From positions 1,426,001 to 1,490,000 of the forward strand of contig NZ_CP031467.1 of the NCBI RefSeq assembly GCF_003368325.1: a stretch of 64,000 nucleotides of DNA, given 5' to 3'. This document shows positions 38,782-47,933 of this stretch, piece after piece; the first letter of the stretch is position 1, and each line of letters opens with the position of its first letter. The notes under the pieces are model-generated. The model was given only the letters and a program-made list of their open reading frames with translations. It ran no database searches and was not told the DNA's origin. This DNA is from Paraburkholderia caffeinilytica (lineage in GTDB: Bacteria > Pseudomonadota > Gammaproteobacteria > Burkholderiales > Burkholderiaceae). The translations under genes were made by a program, and so were the position numbers.

Positions 38782-39858
38782 TTACTCTTCTTCGCCTGCG
38801 ACTTCAGCAGCCGCGCCGGTCGCCACTTCCGCCATGGCATTCACACCCAGCGATTCGCGGATACGGTTTTCGATCTCACGGGCGATGTCCGGATTTTCAC
38901 GCAGGAACTCGCGTGCGTTGTCCTTACCCTGACCGATCCGTTCGCCGTTGTAGCTGTACCAGGCGCCGGCCTTGTCGACGATCTTCGCTTGCACGCCAAG
39001 GTCGATGATTTCGCCCTGACGCGAAATACCTTCGCCGTACAGGATGTCGAAAATCGCTTCCCGGAACGGTGGCGACACCTTGTTCTTCACGACCTTCACA
39101 CGCGTTTCGTTGCCGATCACTTCGTCGTTCTTCTTGATCGAACCGATCCGGCGAATGTCCAGACGCACCGACGCGTAGAACTTCAACGCGTTACCACCCG
39201 TGGTGGTTTCCGGGTTGCCGAACATCACACCGATCTTCATACGGATCTGGTTGATGAAGATCACGAGGCAGTTGGTGCGCTTGATCGTACCGGTGAGCTT
39301 GCGCAGCGCTTGCGACATCAGACGCGCTTGCAGACCCGGCAGCGAGTCGCCCATTTCGCCTTCGATTTCAGCCTTTGGCACAAGTGCCGCGACCGAGTCG
39401 ATCACGATCATGTCGATCGAGCCCGAGCGCACCAGTGCGTCGGCGATTTCGAGCGCCTGCTCGCCGGTGTCCGGCTGCGAAACCAGCAGCTCGTTCACGT
39501 TCACGCCGAGCTTGCCCGCGTACTGGATGTCCAGCGCGTGTTCGGCGTCGATAAACGCTGCCGTACCGCCGATCTTCTGCATTTCGGCGATGACTTGCAG
39601 CGTGAGCGTGGTTTTACCGGACGATTCCGGACCATAAATTTCGACCACACGGCCACGCGGCAAACCGCCGACGCCCAGCGCGATGTCGAGGCCGAGCGAT
39701 CCGGTTGAGACCACCTGGATGTCTTCGACTACCTCACCTGCGCCGAGCCGCATGACCGACCCTTTGCCGAACTGCTTTTCGATCTGCGCAAGCGCGGCAG
39801 CGAGTGCCTTGCTTTTTTCAGCAGTCAGTCCAGCCGAGCCTTTCTTGCTTTCTTCCAT
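38782..39858 (-). CDS. recA: DNA recombinase RecA
   Basis: This 358-residue protein has Walker A GPESSGKT at 76-83, Walker [15 protein letters not shown] and the L2 region [10 protein letters not shown]. It forms filaments on single-stranded DNA, promotes strand exchange and triggers LexA self-cleavage. The C-terminal tail is acidic (GEEE-like end VAGEEE). A perfect LexA box lies 115 bp upstream. recX follows at once and is probably expressed from the same transcript. Confidence 0.98.
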   Translation of the reverse strand: MEESKKGSAGLTAEKSKALAAALAQIEKQFGKGSVMRLGAGEVVEDIQVVSTGSLGLDIALGVGGLPRGRVVEIYGPESSGKTTLTLQVIAEMQKIGGTAAFIDAEHALDIQYAGKLGVNVNELLVSQPDTGEQALEIADALVRSGSIDMIVIDSVAALVPKAEIEGEMGDSLPGLQARLMSQALRKLTGTIKRTNCLVIFINQIRMKIGVMFGNPETTTGGNALKFYASVRLDIRRIGSIKKNDEVIGNETRVKVVKNKVSPPFREAIFDILYGEGISRQGEIIDLGVQAKIVDKAGAWYSYNGERIGQGKDNAREFLRENPDIAREIENRIRESLGVNAMAEVATGAAAEVAGEEE

Positions 39859-39973
39859 GAATCGTCCTTTGCTATGATGAACGGCGTCTGAGGCAGATGT
39901 GCAGCCCGAGTTTCAACCCAAGTTTGACTTGTCCTTAATGTGTTCACCAAGGACAGCACACGAGACCCAGACA

Positions 39974-39989
39974 CTGTATAAAAAAACAG
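39974..39989 (-). promoter_or_regulatory. LexA (SOS) box of recA
   Basis: The sequence is CTGT, eight A/T bases, then ACAG: a perfect match to the LexA consensus CTGT-N8-ACAG. On the recA strand a TTGCCA hexamer just upstream at 39997-40002 can serve as -35, so LexA binding would block the promoter. Confidence 0.93.
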
Positions 39990-40126
39990 TAGTTTTGGCA
40001 AGCGCGATTCTCATGCGAACGCGCATTTTTACCGTCGCGCTGCCCAACTACCCACAATAATTTTCGGAGACCGCTGTGCGCCGGGGGGATCACCCCACGG
40101 TGCCGGCAAGGCCAGGCTGGCGCACC

Positions 40127-40906
40127 ATGCGAATTCTGATTGCCGAAGACGACAGCATACTCGCGGACGGCCTGGTTCGGTCCCTCCGCCAATCGGCCTA
40201 TGCCGTCGATCACGTGAAGAACGGCGTCGAGGCCGACACCGCGCTGTCGGTGCAGACTTTCGACCTGCTGATCCTCGATCTGGGCCTGCCGCGCATGTCC
40301 GGGCTCGAGGTGCTGCGCCGCCTGCGCGCCCGCAACTCGACCGTGCCCGTGCTGATTCTCACGGCGGCGGACAGCGTCGACGAACGCGTCAAAGGCCTCG
40401 ACCTCGGCGCCGACGACTACATGGCCAAGCCCTTCGCGCTGAACGAACTCGAGGCGCGCGTGCGCGCCCTGACGCGGCGCGGCGCGGGCGGCGGCCCGAC
40501 GGTGGTGCGGCACGGTTCGCTGTCGTTCGACCAGGTCGGCCGGATCGCCTATGTCAACGAGCAGGTGATCGACCTGTCGGCGCGCGAACTCGGTTTGCTC
40601 GAAGTGCTGCTGCAGCGGATCGGCCGACTGGTGTCGAAGGAACAGCTCGTCGACCATCTGTGCGAATGGGGCGAAGAAGTCAGCAATAACGCGATCGAAG
40701 TCTACGTGCACCGGCTGCGCAAGAAGATCGAGCCGAGCGGCGTACGCATCATTACGGTGCGGGGCCTCGGGTATTGCCTCGAGAAAGCCGCCCTGCCGTC
40801 AAACGCGAACCCGAACCCGAACCCAAGCGCCGACGCGCCCGCTGAACCCGATCCGTCCTCCTCGTCCCCGTCGGCCGCAATGCCGGCGAGCCACCACTAC
40901 AAATAG
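40127..40906 (+). CDS. OmpR-family response regulator, TctD-like
   Basis: This 259-residue regulator has a receiver domain with Asp51 in LILDLGLP and Lys in YMAKPFAL, then a winged-helix domain (SARELGLLEVLL, NNAIEVYVHRLRKKI, VRGLGYCLE). The C-terminal 35 residues are low-complexity (Asn-Pro repeats, Ser-rich) and include a hexamer repeat. I start at the ATG at 40127; a GTG at 40076 would add 17 residues. It forms an operon with the kinase 9 bp downstream. By family it may control carboxylate uptake, which fits the MHS transporter that follows. Confidence 0.9.
   Translation: MRILIAEDDSILADGLVRSLRQSAYAVDHVKNGVEADTALSVQTFDLLILDLGLPRMSGLEVLRRLRARNSTVPVLILTAADSVDERVKGLDLGADDYMAKPFALNELEARVRALTRRGAGGGPTVVRHGSLSFDQVGRIAYVNEQVIDLSARELGLLEVLLQRIGRLVSKEQLVDHLCEWGEEVSNNAIEVYVHRLRKKIEPSGVRIITVRGLGYCLEKAALPSNANPNPNPSADAPAEPDPSSSSPSAAMPASHHYK
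40804..40826 (+). repeat. Hexanucleotide AACCCG-type repeat in the regulator tail
   Basis: About 3.5 units of a GAACCC/AACCCG hexamer encode an Asn-Pro-Asn-Pro-Asn-Pro tract after the DNA-binding domain. Copy-number change would keep the frame. Confidence 0.8.
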
Positions 40907-40915
40907 AGGCCGCCC

Positions 40916-42454
40916 ATGTCCGCACGCGCAGACCGCGCTACGGCGCACGCGGCGGACCTCGACGAGGTGCGCGACGAGCGCTACGCCAATCCGTTCGCCC
41001 CGCCCGACGAGACCGAAGCCGCCGCTGAAGCGCGCCCGCGCTCGCTGTTCGGCGAGATTCTCGACTGGATGCTGGCGCCGCTGCTGCTGCTTTGGCCGAT
41101 GAGCCTCGCGGTCACCTACCTCGTCGCCAAGTCGATCGCCAACGGCCCGTTCGACCGCGCGCTCGAAACCGACGCCTACGTGCTCGCCCGCCAGATCCAT
41201 CCGATCAACGGCGTGGCGGAGCTGTCGCTGCCCGATTCCACCCGCGACTTTCTGCGCGCCGACAATGTCGACAGCGTGTTCTATCAGGTGCTCGGCACGC
41301 GCGGCGAGCTGGTGGGCGGCGAGCGCGACATGCCGCTGCCGCACGAGGAGGATCGGCCGCAACCGGGTCTCGTCGAATTCCGTGACGACGTATTGCGCGG
41401 CAACGATATCCGCGTCGCCTATACGACCGTCGAGTTTCCGCAGACGCCCGGTGCGCAGCCGGTGCTGGTGCAGGTCGCCGAGACGCTCGACAAGCGCAGC
41501 CAGCTTGCCAACGACATCATCAAAGGTGTGATCCTGCCGCAGTTCGTGATCCTGCCGCTGGCGATCGTGCTGGTGTGGTTCGGCCTGTCGCGCGGACTCG
41601 CGCCGCTGCATGCCCTGCAGGCGCATATCCGGGCGCGCCGCCCGGACGATCTGTCGCCGCTCGAAGCCCGCCGCGCGCCGCCGGAAATCGAGCCGCTGGT
41701 GACGTCGTTCAACGATCTGCTGACGCGCCTCGAACAGAACATGGAGTTGCAGAAGCGCTTTATCGCCGACGCCGCGCATCAGATGAAAACCCCGCTTGCC
41801 GGCCTGCGCACCCAGGCCGAGCTCGCGCTGCGCCAGGACGCCTCCGCGGAAGTCCACCGCTCGCTTGAACAGATCGCCACCAGCTCGGAGCATGCGGCGC
41901 GCCTCGTCACCCAGTTGCTGGCGCTGGCGCGCGCGGAAAACCGCATGTCAGGCCAGATTTTCACGCCGGTCGAGGTGACCGAGGTGGCGCGCAGCGCGGT
42001 GCGGGACTGGGTTCAGGCCGCGCTCGCCAAGCAGATGGACCTCGGCTACGAAGCCCCCGAAGAGCCGGTCGAAGTCGACGGCAATCCGGTCATGCTGCGG
42101 GAAATGCTGTCGAATCTGATCGACAACGCGATCCGTTACACGCCGGCTGGCGGGCGAATCACCGTGCGGGTGCGGCACGACGTGGCGGCGCGGCTCGTGC
42201 ATCTGGAAGTAGAAGACACCGGACTCGGCATTCCGGTAACCGAGCGCTCGCGGGTGGTCGAGCGGTTTTACCGGATTCTCGGCCGCGAAGGCGACGGCAG
42301 CGGCCTCGGGCTCGCGATCGTGCGCGAGATCACGACGATGCACGGTGGGGAGATGACGATCGACGATAACGTCTATCAAACCTCCCCTCGGCTTGCCGGA
42401 ACGCTCGTGCGCGTCAGCTTGCATGTGCTCGAGCGGGCCCGGGACTTACCCTAA
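40916..42454 (+). CDS. Sensor histidine kinase, TctE-like
   Basis: This 512-residue kinase has TM1 at about 50-72, a periplasmic domain of the 2CSK_N type at 73-200, TM2 at about 205-225 and a HAMP-like linker. The H box has His288 in DAAHQMKTPL. The ATPase blocks are NLIDNAIRYTP, VEDTGLGIP and GSGLGLAIV. A 45-residue acidic and Ala-rich cytosolic N-terminus precedes TM1, longer than usual. It is paired with the regulator 9 bp upstream and probably senses tricarboxylates or related acids. Confidence 0.9.
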   Translation: MSARADRATAHAADLDEVRDERYANPFAPPDETEAAAEARPRSLFGEILDWMLAPLLLLWPMSLAVTYLVAKSIANGPFDRALETDAYVLARQIHPINGVAELSLPDSTRDFLRADNVDSVFYQVLGTRGELVGGERDMPLPHEEDRPQPGLVEFRDDVLRGNDIRVAYTTVEFPQTPGAQPVLVQVAETLDKRSQLANDIIKGVILPQFVILPLAIVLVWFGLSRGLAPLHALQAHIRARRPDDLSPLEARRAPPEIEPLVTSFNDLLTRLEQNMELQKRFIADAAHQMKTPLAGLRTQAELALRQDASAEVHRSLEQIATSSEHAARLVTQLLALARAENRMSGQIFTPVEVTEVARSAVRDWVQAALAKQMDLGYEAPEEPVEVDGNPVMLREMLSNLIDNAIRYTPAGGRITVRVRHDVAARLVHLEVEDTGLGIPVTERSRVVERFYRILGREGDGSGLGLAIVREITTMHGGEMTIDDNVYQTSPRLAGTLVRVSLHVLERARDLP

Positions 42455-42684
42455 GGGCGCAAGAACCCACGCCTGAGGCGCCGCCATATTGAGATACGTT
42501 TGCCAAAACTTAAGCGAACTTGCCGGGGCATTATCGAATTTTGACGGCATATCCCGTCACACACCCGAAACCGCTATTTCACCCCTCCACGTCAGTACGC
42601 CGTAAGTTTCCACTCCAATAATCGGTTCCACGGGAACGCCTTTGCCGGCGGATCGCGTGCACATATCAATATTGGAGACGACAT

Positions 42685-44343
42685 ATGGCTACCGTTGGCG
42701 GGCAACTCTCCCACGCGCCGATGACGCGCGATGAGAAGCGGGTGATCTTCGCATCGTCGCTAGGTACGGTTTTCGAGTGGTACGACTTCTATCTGGCCGG
42801 CTCACTCGCCATCTTCATCAGCAAGAGCTTCTTTTCCGGCGTCAATCCGACTGCCGCCTTCATCTTCACGCTCCTCAGTTTCGCCGCGGGCTTCGCGGTG
42901 CGGCCGTTCGGCGCAATCGTGTTCGGCCGTCTCGGCGACCTGGTCGGACGCAAATACACGTTTCTCATCACGATCGTGATCATGGGTTTGTCGACCTTCC
43001 TGGTCGGCTTCCTGCCCGGCTATGCCTCGATCGGCATTGCGTCGCCGGTGATCTTCATCGCGATGCGCATGCTGCAGGGTCTGGCGCTCGGCGGCGAATA
43101 CGGCGGCGCGGCCACCTACGTCGCGGAACACGCACCGGCGGGACGCCGCGGTTTCTACACCGCGTGGATCCAGACCACCGCCACGCTCGGCCTGTTCCTC
43201 TCGCTACTGGTGATTCTCGGCGTGCGCACGGCCATGGGCGAAGACGCGTTCGGCGCATGGGGCTGGCGCGTTCCGTTCCTCGCGTCGATCATCCTGCTCG
43301 GCGTGTCGGTATGGATTCGCCTGCAACTGAATGAATCGCCGGTGTTCGCGCGCATCAAGGCCGAGGGCAAAACCTCGAAGGCGCCGCTGACCGAAGCATT
43401 TGGCCAGTGGAAGAACCTGAAGATCGTGATCCTCGCGCTGATCGGCCTGACCGCCGGCCAGGCCGTGGTCTGGTACACGGGCCAGTTCTACGCGCTGTTC
43501 TTCCTGACGCAAACGCTGAAGGTCGACGGCGCATCGGCCAACATCCTGATCGCAATCGCGCTCCTGATCGGCACGCCGTTCTTCCTGTTCTTCGGCTCGC
43601 TGTCGGACCGCATCGGCCGCAAACCGATCATCATGGCCGGTCTGCTGATTGCCGCCTGTACGTACTTCCCGCTGTTCAAGGCGCTGACTCACTACACGAA
43701 CCCGGCGCTGGAGGCCGCTACAGCAAAGGCGCCGATTGTCGTGATTGCCAACCCGGACGAGTGCTCGTTCCAGTTCAATCCGGTCGGCACGGCCAAGTTC
43801 ACGAGTTCGTGCGATATCGCCAAGAGCGCGCTCTCGAAAGCCGGCTTGAACTATGAGAACGTCGCGGCGCCGGCGGGCTCGCTGGCGGAGATCAAGGTCG
43901 GCGATACGGTGATCAACACGTATGACGGCAAGGCCGCCGACGCCAAGGACCAGGGCAAGGCGTTCGACAAGACCCTGGCTACCACGCTGAAGACCGCCGG
44001 CTATCCGCCGAAGGCCGATCCGTCGCAGATCAACTGGCCGATGAGCGTAGTGATCCTGACGATCATGATGATTTACGTGACGATGGTCTACGGGCCGATT
44101 GCGGCGATGCTGGTGGAGATGTTCCCGACGCGCATCCGCTATACCTCGATGTCGCTGCCCTATCACATCGGCAATGGCTGGTTCGGCGGCTTCCTGCCGG
44201 CGACCGCCTTCGCGATCGTGGCGGCCAAGGGCAACATCTACTCAGGGCTGTGGTATCCGATTGTGATTGCGCTTGTCACGCTCGTGATCGGTATGTTGTT
44301 CGTCCGCGAAACCAAGGACTCGGACATCTACGCGAAGGACTGA
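42685..44343 (+). CDS. MFS transporter, metabolite:H+ symporter (MHS) family
   Basis: This 552-residue transporter has 12 predicted helices and family motifs: SSLGTVFEWYDFYLAGSL at the start, GRLGDLVGRKYTFL, RMLQGLALGGEYGGAATYVAEHAP and EMFPTRIRYTSMSLPYHIGNGWFGG. An insertion of about 115 residues (335-450) separates two helices and lies outside the membrane; it has two Cys (360 and 376). MHS proteins import citrate, dicarboxylates, shikimate or proline with protons. The preceding TctDE-like system may regulate it. A TTGGAGA site lies upstream of the ATG. Confidence 0.9.
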   Translation: MATVGGQLSHAPMTRDEKRVIFASSLGTVFEWYDFYLAGSLAIFISKSFFSGVNPTAAFIFTLLSFAAGFAVRPFGAIVFGRLGDLVGRKYTFLITIVIMGLSTFLVGFLPGYASIGIASPVIFIAMRMLQGLALGGEYGGAATYVAEHAPAGRRGFYTAWIQTTATLGLFLSLLVILGVRTAMGEDAFGAWGWRVPFLASIILLGVSVWIRLQLNESPVFARIKAEGKTSKAPLTEAFGQWKNLKIVILALIGLTAGQAVVWYTGQFYALFFLTQTLKVDGASANILIAIALLIGTPFFLFFGSLSDRIGRKPIIMAGLLIAACTYFPLFKALTHYTNPALEAATAKAPIVVIANPDECSFQFNPVGTAKFTSSCDIAKSALSKAGLNYENVAAPAGSLAEIKVGDTVINTYDGKAADAKDQGKAFDKTLATTLKTAGYPPKADPSQINWPMSVVILTIMMIYVTMVYGPIAAMLVEMFPTRIRYTSMSLPYHIGNGWFGGFLPATAFAIVAAKGNIYSGLWYPIVIALVTLVIGMLFVRETKDSDIYAKD

Positions 44344-44388
44344 AACGCCTGATGGCCGGGGCAATTTAAAAAAGTTGCGCATCGGGGG

Positions 44389-44417
44389 TTGACAGCCCCC
44401 GGCCCTATCCTCATAAT
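44389..44417 (+). promoter_or_regulatory. Promoter of tRNA-Met
   Basis: A consensus -35 TTGACA (44389-44394) and -10 CATAAT (44412-44417) are separated by 17 bp. The tRNA begins 13 bp after the -10. The -35 region overlaps a GGGGGT/AGCCCCC inverted repeat. Confidence 0.85.
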
Positions 44418-44429
44418 CTCGCTTCTTTC

Positions 44430-44506
<77 letters not shown>

Positions 44507-44515
44507 GTTGCAAGG

Positions 44516-44554
44516 AAAAGCCGCTGATCCACAAGGTCAGCGGCTTTTTTGTTT
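44516..44554 (+). terminator. Rho-independent terminator after tRNA-Met
   Basis: A stem of about 12 bp (AAGCCGCTGA.. with ..TCAGCGGCTT) is followed by TTTTTTGTTTT. It begins 10 bp after the tRNA. Confidence 0.93.
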
Positions 44555-44590
44555 TGGCTTTCCAAACAGCAACTTCAAGGAGGTTTCTTG

Positions 44591-44926
44591 ATGACGTTCC
44601 GCACTGCCGCGCTTGCCGTGGCCACCGCATCTCTCACGCTTTTCACCGCCGCCTCTCCGCTCACCGTCAACGCCCAAACGTCGCCCGACAGTCAGTGGCG
44701 CGCCAGTTCGCTCATGCTTTCGACGCTGCTGCAGGACGGCTACAAAATCGTCGCGGTAGTAAATGACGCGCACGGAAATGCCAGCCCGGCCGATACGATT
44801 TTCGTCCAGCGCGATCAGAGCGCGTTCAAATGCATCGATCCGTCGCCGGCCGATACGAAAACCAAGGCAGCCTGTTACGAGCTGGTCCAGCCGTCCGGTG
44901 CGGTTGCGGCGTCTGAGGCCAAATAG
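44591..44926 (+). CDS. Small exported protein of unknown function
   Basis: This 111-residue protein has a Sec signal peptide (LAVATASLTLFTAASPLTV, cleavage near VNAQT). The mature part is about 85 residues and has two Cys (FKCIDP and AACYEL) that could form a disulfide. The start at 44591 follows a strong AAGGAGG. I recognise no domain. It stands between tRNA-Met and the MarR gene. Confidence 0.8.
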   Translation: MTFRTAALAVATASLTLFTAASPLTVNAQTSPDSQWRASSLMLSTLLQDGYKIVAVVNDAHGNASPADTIFVQRDQSAFKCIDPSPADTKTKAACYELVQPSGAVAASEAK

Positions 44927-45087
44927 GCAAGTACTCGCAAGCGGCGACGACGGCAGTGAAGTAGTCGCGCACTTGCGGCGTTCGAGGTCGACTAGTCGAG
45001 CGCGCGCCGTGCCCGAGATGGGAGAGTCGCCCTTGCCGTACGCTTGCGGCAATCGCGCCCTGCCCAATCGCGGGCGCAGCCGTGCTT

Positions 45088-45531
45088 TCACCGATCCACC
45101 AACCGGCTCAAATTCCCGCGCACCCGCTGCAACAACGCGATCAACTGCTTCGCCTCGTCATCGCTGAAACCGCTCAGCGCTTCCAAAGCGACTACATCGC
45201 CCACTTTGCGAGCCTTGCCTAGCGTGCGCTCGGCTTTCGGCGTCATGCGCACCTGGCGCTCGCGGCGATCCTCCGGATTGGCGATGCGCTCGATCCAGCC
45301 GCCCTCTTCCATGCGATCCAGCAGCCGTCCCGCCGAAATCGGCGCGACTTCGAGCAGATCCGCGAGCCGCGCCTGATTGATGTCGCCGTAATGGGCGAGA
45401 TAGGCCAGCGCGCGGCATTGCGCACGCGTCAGATCGACCGACGATTTCGCGAGATCGTCGTAACGCTTGCCTGTCAAGCGGCCGACGTCGGAAATCAGAA
45501 AGCCGAAGCGCTCTTCGAGTTGAGTGGTCAT
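45088..45531 (-). CDS. MarR-family transcriptional regulator
   Basis: This 147-residue winged-helix protein has the MarR pattern: LTRAQCRALAYLAHYGDINQARLADLL, then APISAGRLLDRMEEGGWIER and the wing DRRERQVRMTPKAE. It diverges from a DHA2-family exporter, and a 24-bp palindrome lies between them, so it most likely represses that exporter and itself until a toxic ligand binds. Confidence 0.92.
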   Translation of the reverse strand: MTTQLEERFGFLISDVGRLTGKRYDDLAKSSVDLTRAQCRALAYLAHYGDINQARLADLLEVAPISAGRLLDRMEEGGWIERIANPEDRRERQVRMTPKAERTLGKARKVGDVVALEALSGFSDDEAKQLIALLQRVRGNLSRLVDR

Positions 45532-45636
45532 GGTCGGATTATACGAAAGGCCGCTGTTTGCCAGCGTCGGAATGGGTACACACGAGCGCCACTCAGGCTC
45601 CGCACAATTCCTGGTGGGCGCCTGTTCTCGCTACCG

Positions 45637-45660
45637 ATATAATAAGCATGCTTACTATAT
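45637..45660. promoter_or_regulatory. Palindromic operator between marR-type gene and exporter
   Basis: This 24-bp palindrome is centred on TAAGCATGCTTA (perfect over 12 bp) and is symmetric except for one pair. It lies 19 bp upstream of the exporter ATG and 106 bp upstream of the MarR gene start. A MarR dimer is the likely binder. Confidence 0.75.
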
Positions 45661-45678
45661 TGAAGACCCCACTCCCCC

Positions 45679-47217
45679 ATGCCCACCGACTCCGCGTCGA
45701 CGAGCGCCGCCGTCCCGCTCAACCGGCCGATGATCACCGTCTCGATCATGCTCGCGACGCTGATCCAGACGCTCGACAGCACGATCGCCAACGTCGCGCT
45801 GCCGCATATGCAGGGCACGCTGTCGGCGTCGCAGGATGAGATCACGTGGGTGCTGACCTCGTATATCGTCGCGGCCGCGATCGCCACGCCGCTGACCGGC
45901 TGGCTATCCGACCGGCTGAGCGTCAAGCGGCTGCTGATTTTCTCGATCGGCGGCTTTACGGTGGCCTCGGCGCTGTGCGGGTTGTCGGAAACGCTGACGC
46001 AAATCGTCGCGTCGCGTTTGCTGCAGGGGATTTTCGGGGCCTCGCTGGTGCCGCTGTCGCAGTCGATCCTGCTCGACATCAATCCGCGCGAAAAGCAGGG
46101 CCAGGCGATGGCGGTATGGGGCATGGGCGTGATGGTCGGGCCAATTCTCGGGCCGACGCTCGGCGGCTGGCTCACCGATAGCTACAACTGGCGCTGGGTG
46201 TTTTTCATCAACGTGCCGATCGGTGCGTTCGCGCTGTTCGGCGTGGCGACCTTCCTGCCGGCACGCGAACCAAAGCACGACGCGAAGTTCGACGCGTTCG
46301 GCTTTGCCACCCTCGGTCTCGCCATCGGCGCGCTGCAGGCGATGCTCGACCGCGGCGAGCAGCTCGACTGGTTCGGCTCGCATGAGATCGTCATCGAGGC
46401 GCTGGTCGCGGCGATCAGCTTCGCGTTTTTCCTCGTGCACACGGCGACGGTCGGCGAGAAATCGTTCTTCAAATATGAGTTGCTGAAGGACCCGAACTTC
46501 GCCACCGGCACGTTCTTCATCTTCGTGATCGGTGCGGTGATGTATGCGACGCGCGCATTGCTCCCGCCGATGCTGCAAAACCTGATGAACTATCCCGTCG
46601 CGACCACGGGCCTCGTCACGGCGCCAAGCGGCGCGGGAACCATGGTCGCGATGCTGTTTGCCGGACGGCTATTGAGGCGGATCGATGCGCGGCTGTTGCT
46701 GCTCGCCGGCTTTCTGATCTCCGCGTTCGCGCTGTGGCAAATGATGCATTACACGATCGTGCTGTCGGCGTCGGACATTGTCTGGCCCGGCGTGATTCAG
46801 GGCTTCGGTCTCGGCCTCGTGTTCGTGCCGTTGAGCGCGCTGACCTTCTCGACGCTCACGCCCGAACTGCGCGCGGACGGCACCGCGACCTACAGCCTGA
46901 TGCGCAACATCGGCAGCAGCATCGGCATTTCGATCGTGCAGACGCTGATGACCCGCAACACGCAGGTCTCGCATGCCGACCTCGCGGCGAATGTCACGCC
47001 CTTCAATCCGGCAATCCAGCCGATGCTCAATAGCGGCTCGAATTACGATCTGGCGGCGCTGAACGCATCGATTACGCAGCAGGCATCGATGATCGCGTAT
47101 CTGAACGACTTCAAGCTGATGTTCGTGGCGACGCTGCTGGTCATTCCGCTGCTGCTGTTGATCCGCCCGGCGCGCCAGGCGCCGGATGCATCAGTGGCGC
47201 ATGCGGCGATGGATTGA
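45679..47217 (+). CDS. DHA2-family (EmrB/QacA) multidrug exporter
   Basis: This 512-residue MFS protein has 14 predicted helices. Motifs include LIQTLDSTIANVALPHM (the DHA2 D1 motif), GWLSDRLSVKRLL, RLLQGIFGASLVPLSQSI and GPTLGGWLTDSYNWRWVFFINVP. It exports hydrophobic drugs with protons. No adaptor (EmrA) gene is adjacent. It is divergent from a MarR regulator and probably controlled by it through the palindrome just upstream. Confidence 0.92.
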   Translation: MPTDSASTSAAVPLNRPMITVSIMLATLIQTLDSTIANVALPHMQGTLSASQDEITWVLTSYIVAAAIATPLTGWLSDRLSVKRLLIFSIGGFTVASALCGLSETLTQIVASRLLQGIFGASLVPLSQSILLDINPREKQGQAMAVWGMGVMVGPILGPTLGGWLTDSYNWRWVFFINVPIGAFALFGVATFLPAREPKHDAKFDAFGFATLGLAIGALQAMLDRGEQLDWFGSHEIVIEALVAAISFAFFLVHTATVGEKSFFKYELLKDPNFATGTFFIFVIGAVMYATRALLPPMLQNLMNYPVATTGLVTAPSGAGTMVAMLFAGRLLRRIDARLLLLAGFLISAFALWQMMHYTIVLSASDIVWPGVIQGFGLGLVFVPLSALTFSTLTPELRADGTATYSLMRNIGSSIGISIVQTLMTRNTQVSHADLAANVTPFNPAIQPMLNSGSNYDLAALNASITQQASMIAYLNDFKLMFVATLLVIPLLLLIRPARQAPDASVAHAAMD

Positions 47218-47255
47218 GCACGAAGGATGAAGTTGCGGGACTCGCGCCCCCGCGC

Positions 47256-47933
47256 TCACCCTTCGATTCTTCCGCGCGTCACGCCCAGCAATCCGGCCAT
47301 CGCCTCTCGCGCCGCCGGTGCATCACGGTCGCGAATCGCTTCGAACACCGCCGTGTGCTCGGCCAGCGATGCATTGAACACATCCGCGCGTTTCGCGTTC
47401 AGGCGTAGCTGCGCTTCGAGCGTTCGCTCGATCAGCGTGCCGAGCGGAATCAGCAATTCATTGCTGCAGGCCGTCAGCACGCTCAGATGAAACTGCAGAT
47501 CGGCGCGCACCCATTCATCGACATTGCGCGCCCCGACCATCGACGCATGCGCTGCCGCGAGCGCATTGAAGGTGTCGCCGGTGTGCGAGGCCGCCGCCAG
47601 ACCCGCCGCGTACGGCTCGATCATCTCGCGCATTTCCTGCAGCTTGAGTGCGAAGGCCATCGGCTCGGCGACCCGCGAATACCAATCGAGCACATCGACG
47701 TCGAGCAGATTCCACGCATGTTTCGGCCGCACCCGCGTACCCACTCGTGGCCGCGATTCGATCAGCCCTTTCGACGTCAGCGTGCGCAGCGCCTCGCGCA
47801 ACACCGTGCGGCTCACGCCGAAGGTGTCCATCAATTCCGCCTCGCGCGGCAGGATCGAGTCGGGCGCGTAGTCGCCACGCAGAATCGCGGTTGCCAGCAG
47901 ATGGGCGACGCGCCCATGCAGATCGTGCTGAAT
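47256..47933 (-). CDS. dgoR: FadR-subfamily GntR regulator DgoR, apparently lacking a standard start codon
   Basis: The protein has an N-terminal GntR winged helix (RVAHLLATAILRGDYAP, LPREAELMDTFGVSRTVLREAL) and a C-terminal FCD ligand domain (EMREMIEPYAAGLAAA, DLQFHLSVLTACSNELL). It diverges from dgoD and resembles DgoR, the galactonate-responsive repressor. The first in-frame TTG/ATG (47834 and 47831) would cut into the helix-turn-helix. The frame stays open upstream to about 48000 with no ATG, GTG or TTG. An ATT at 47931-47933 with GGGAG 6 nt before it would give 225 residues. A frameshift or sequence error is the alternative. Confidence 0.75.
   Translation of the reverse strand: MQHDLHGRVAHLLATAILRGDYAPDSILPREAELMDTFGVSRTVLREALRTLTSKGLIESRPRVGTRVRPKHAWNLLDVDVLDWYSRVAEPMAFALKLQEMREMIEPYAAGLAAASHTGDTFNALAAAHASMVGARNVDEWVRADLQFHLSVLTACSNELLIPLGTLIERTLEAQLRLNAKRADVFNASLAEHTAVFEAIRDRDAPAAREAMAGLLGVTRGRIEG

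Noticed and set aside
38774..38840. RecX start at the ATG inside recA
   Set aside because: It would overlap recA by about 60 bp, and a GTG just after the recA stop is better placed.
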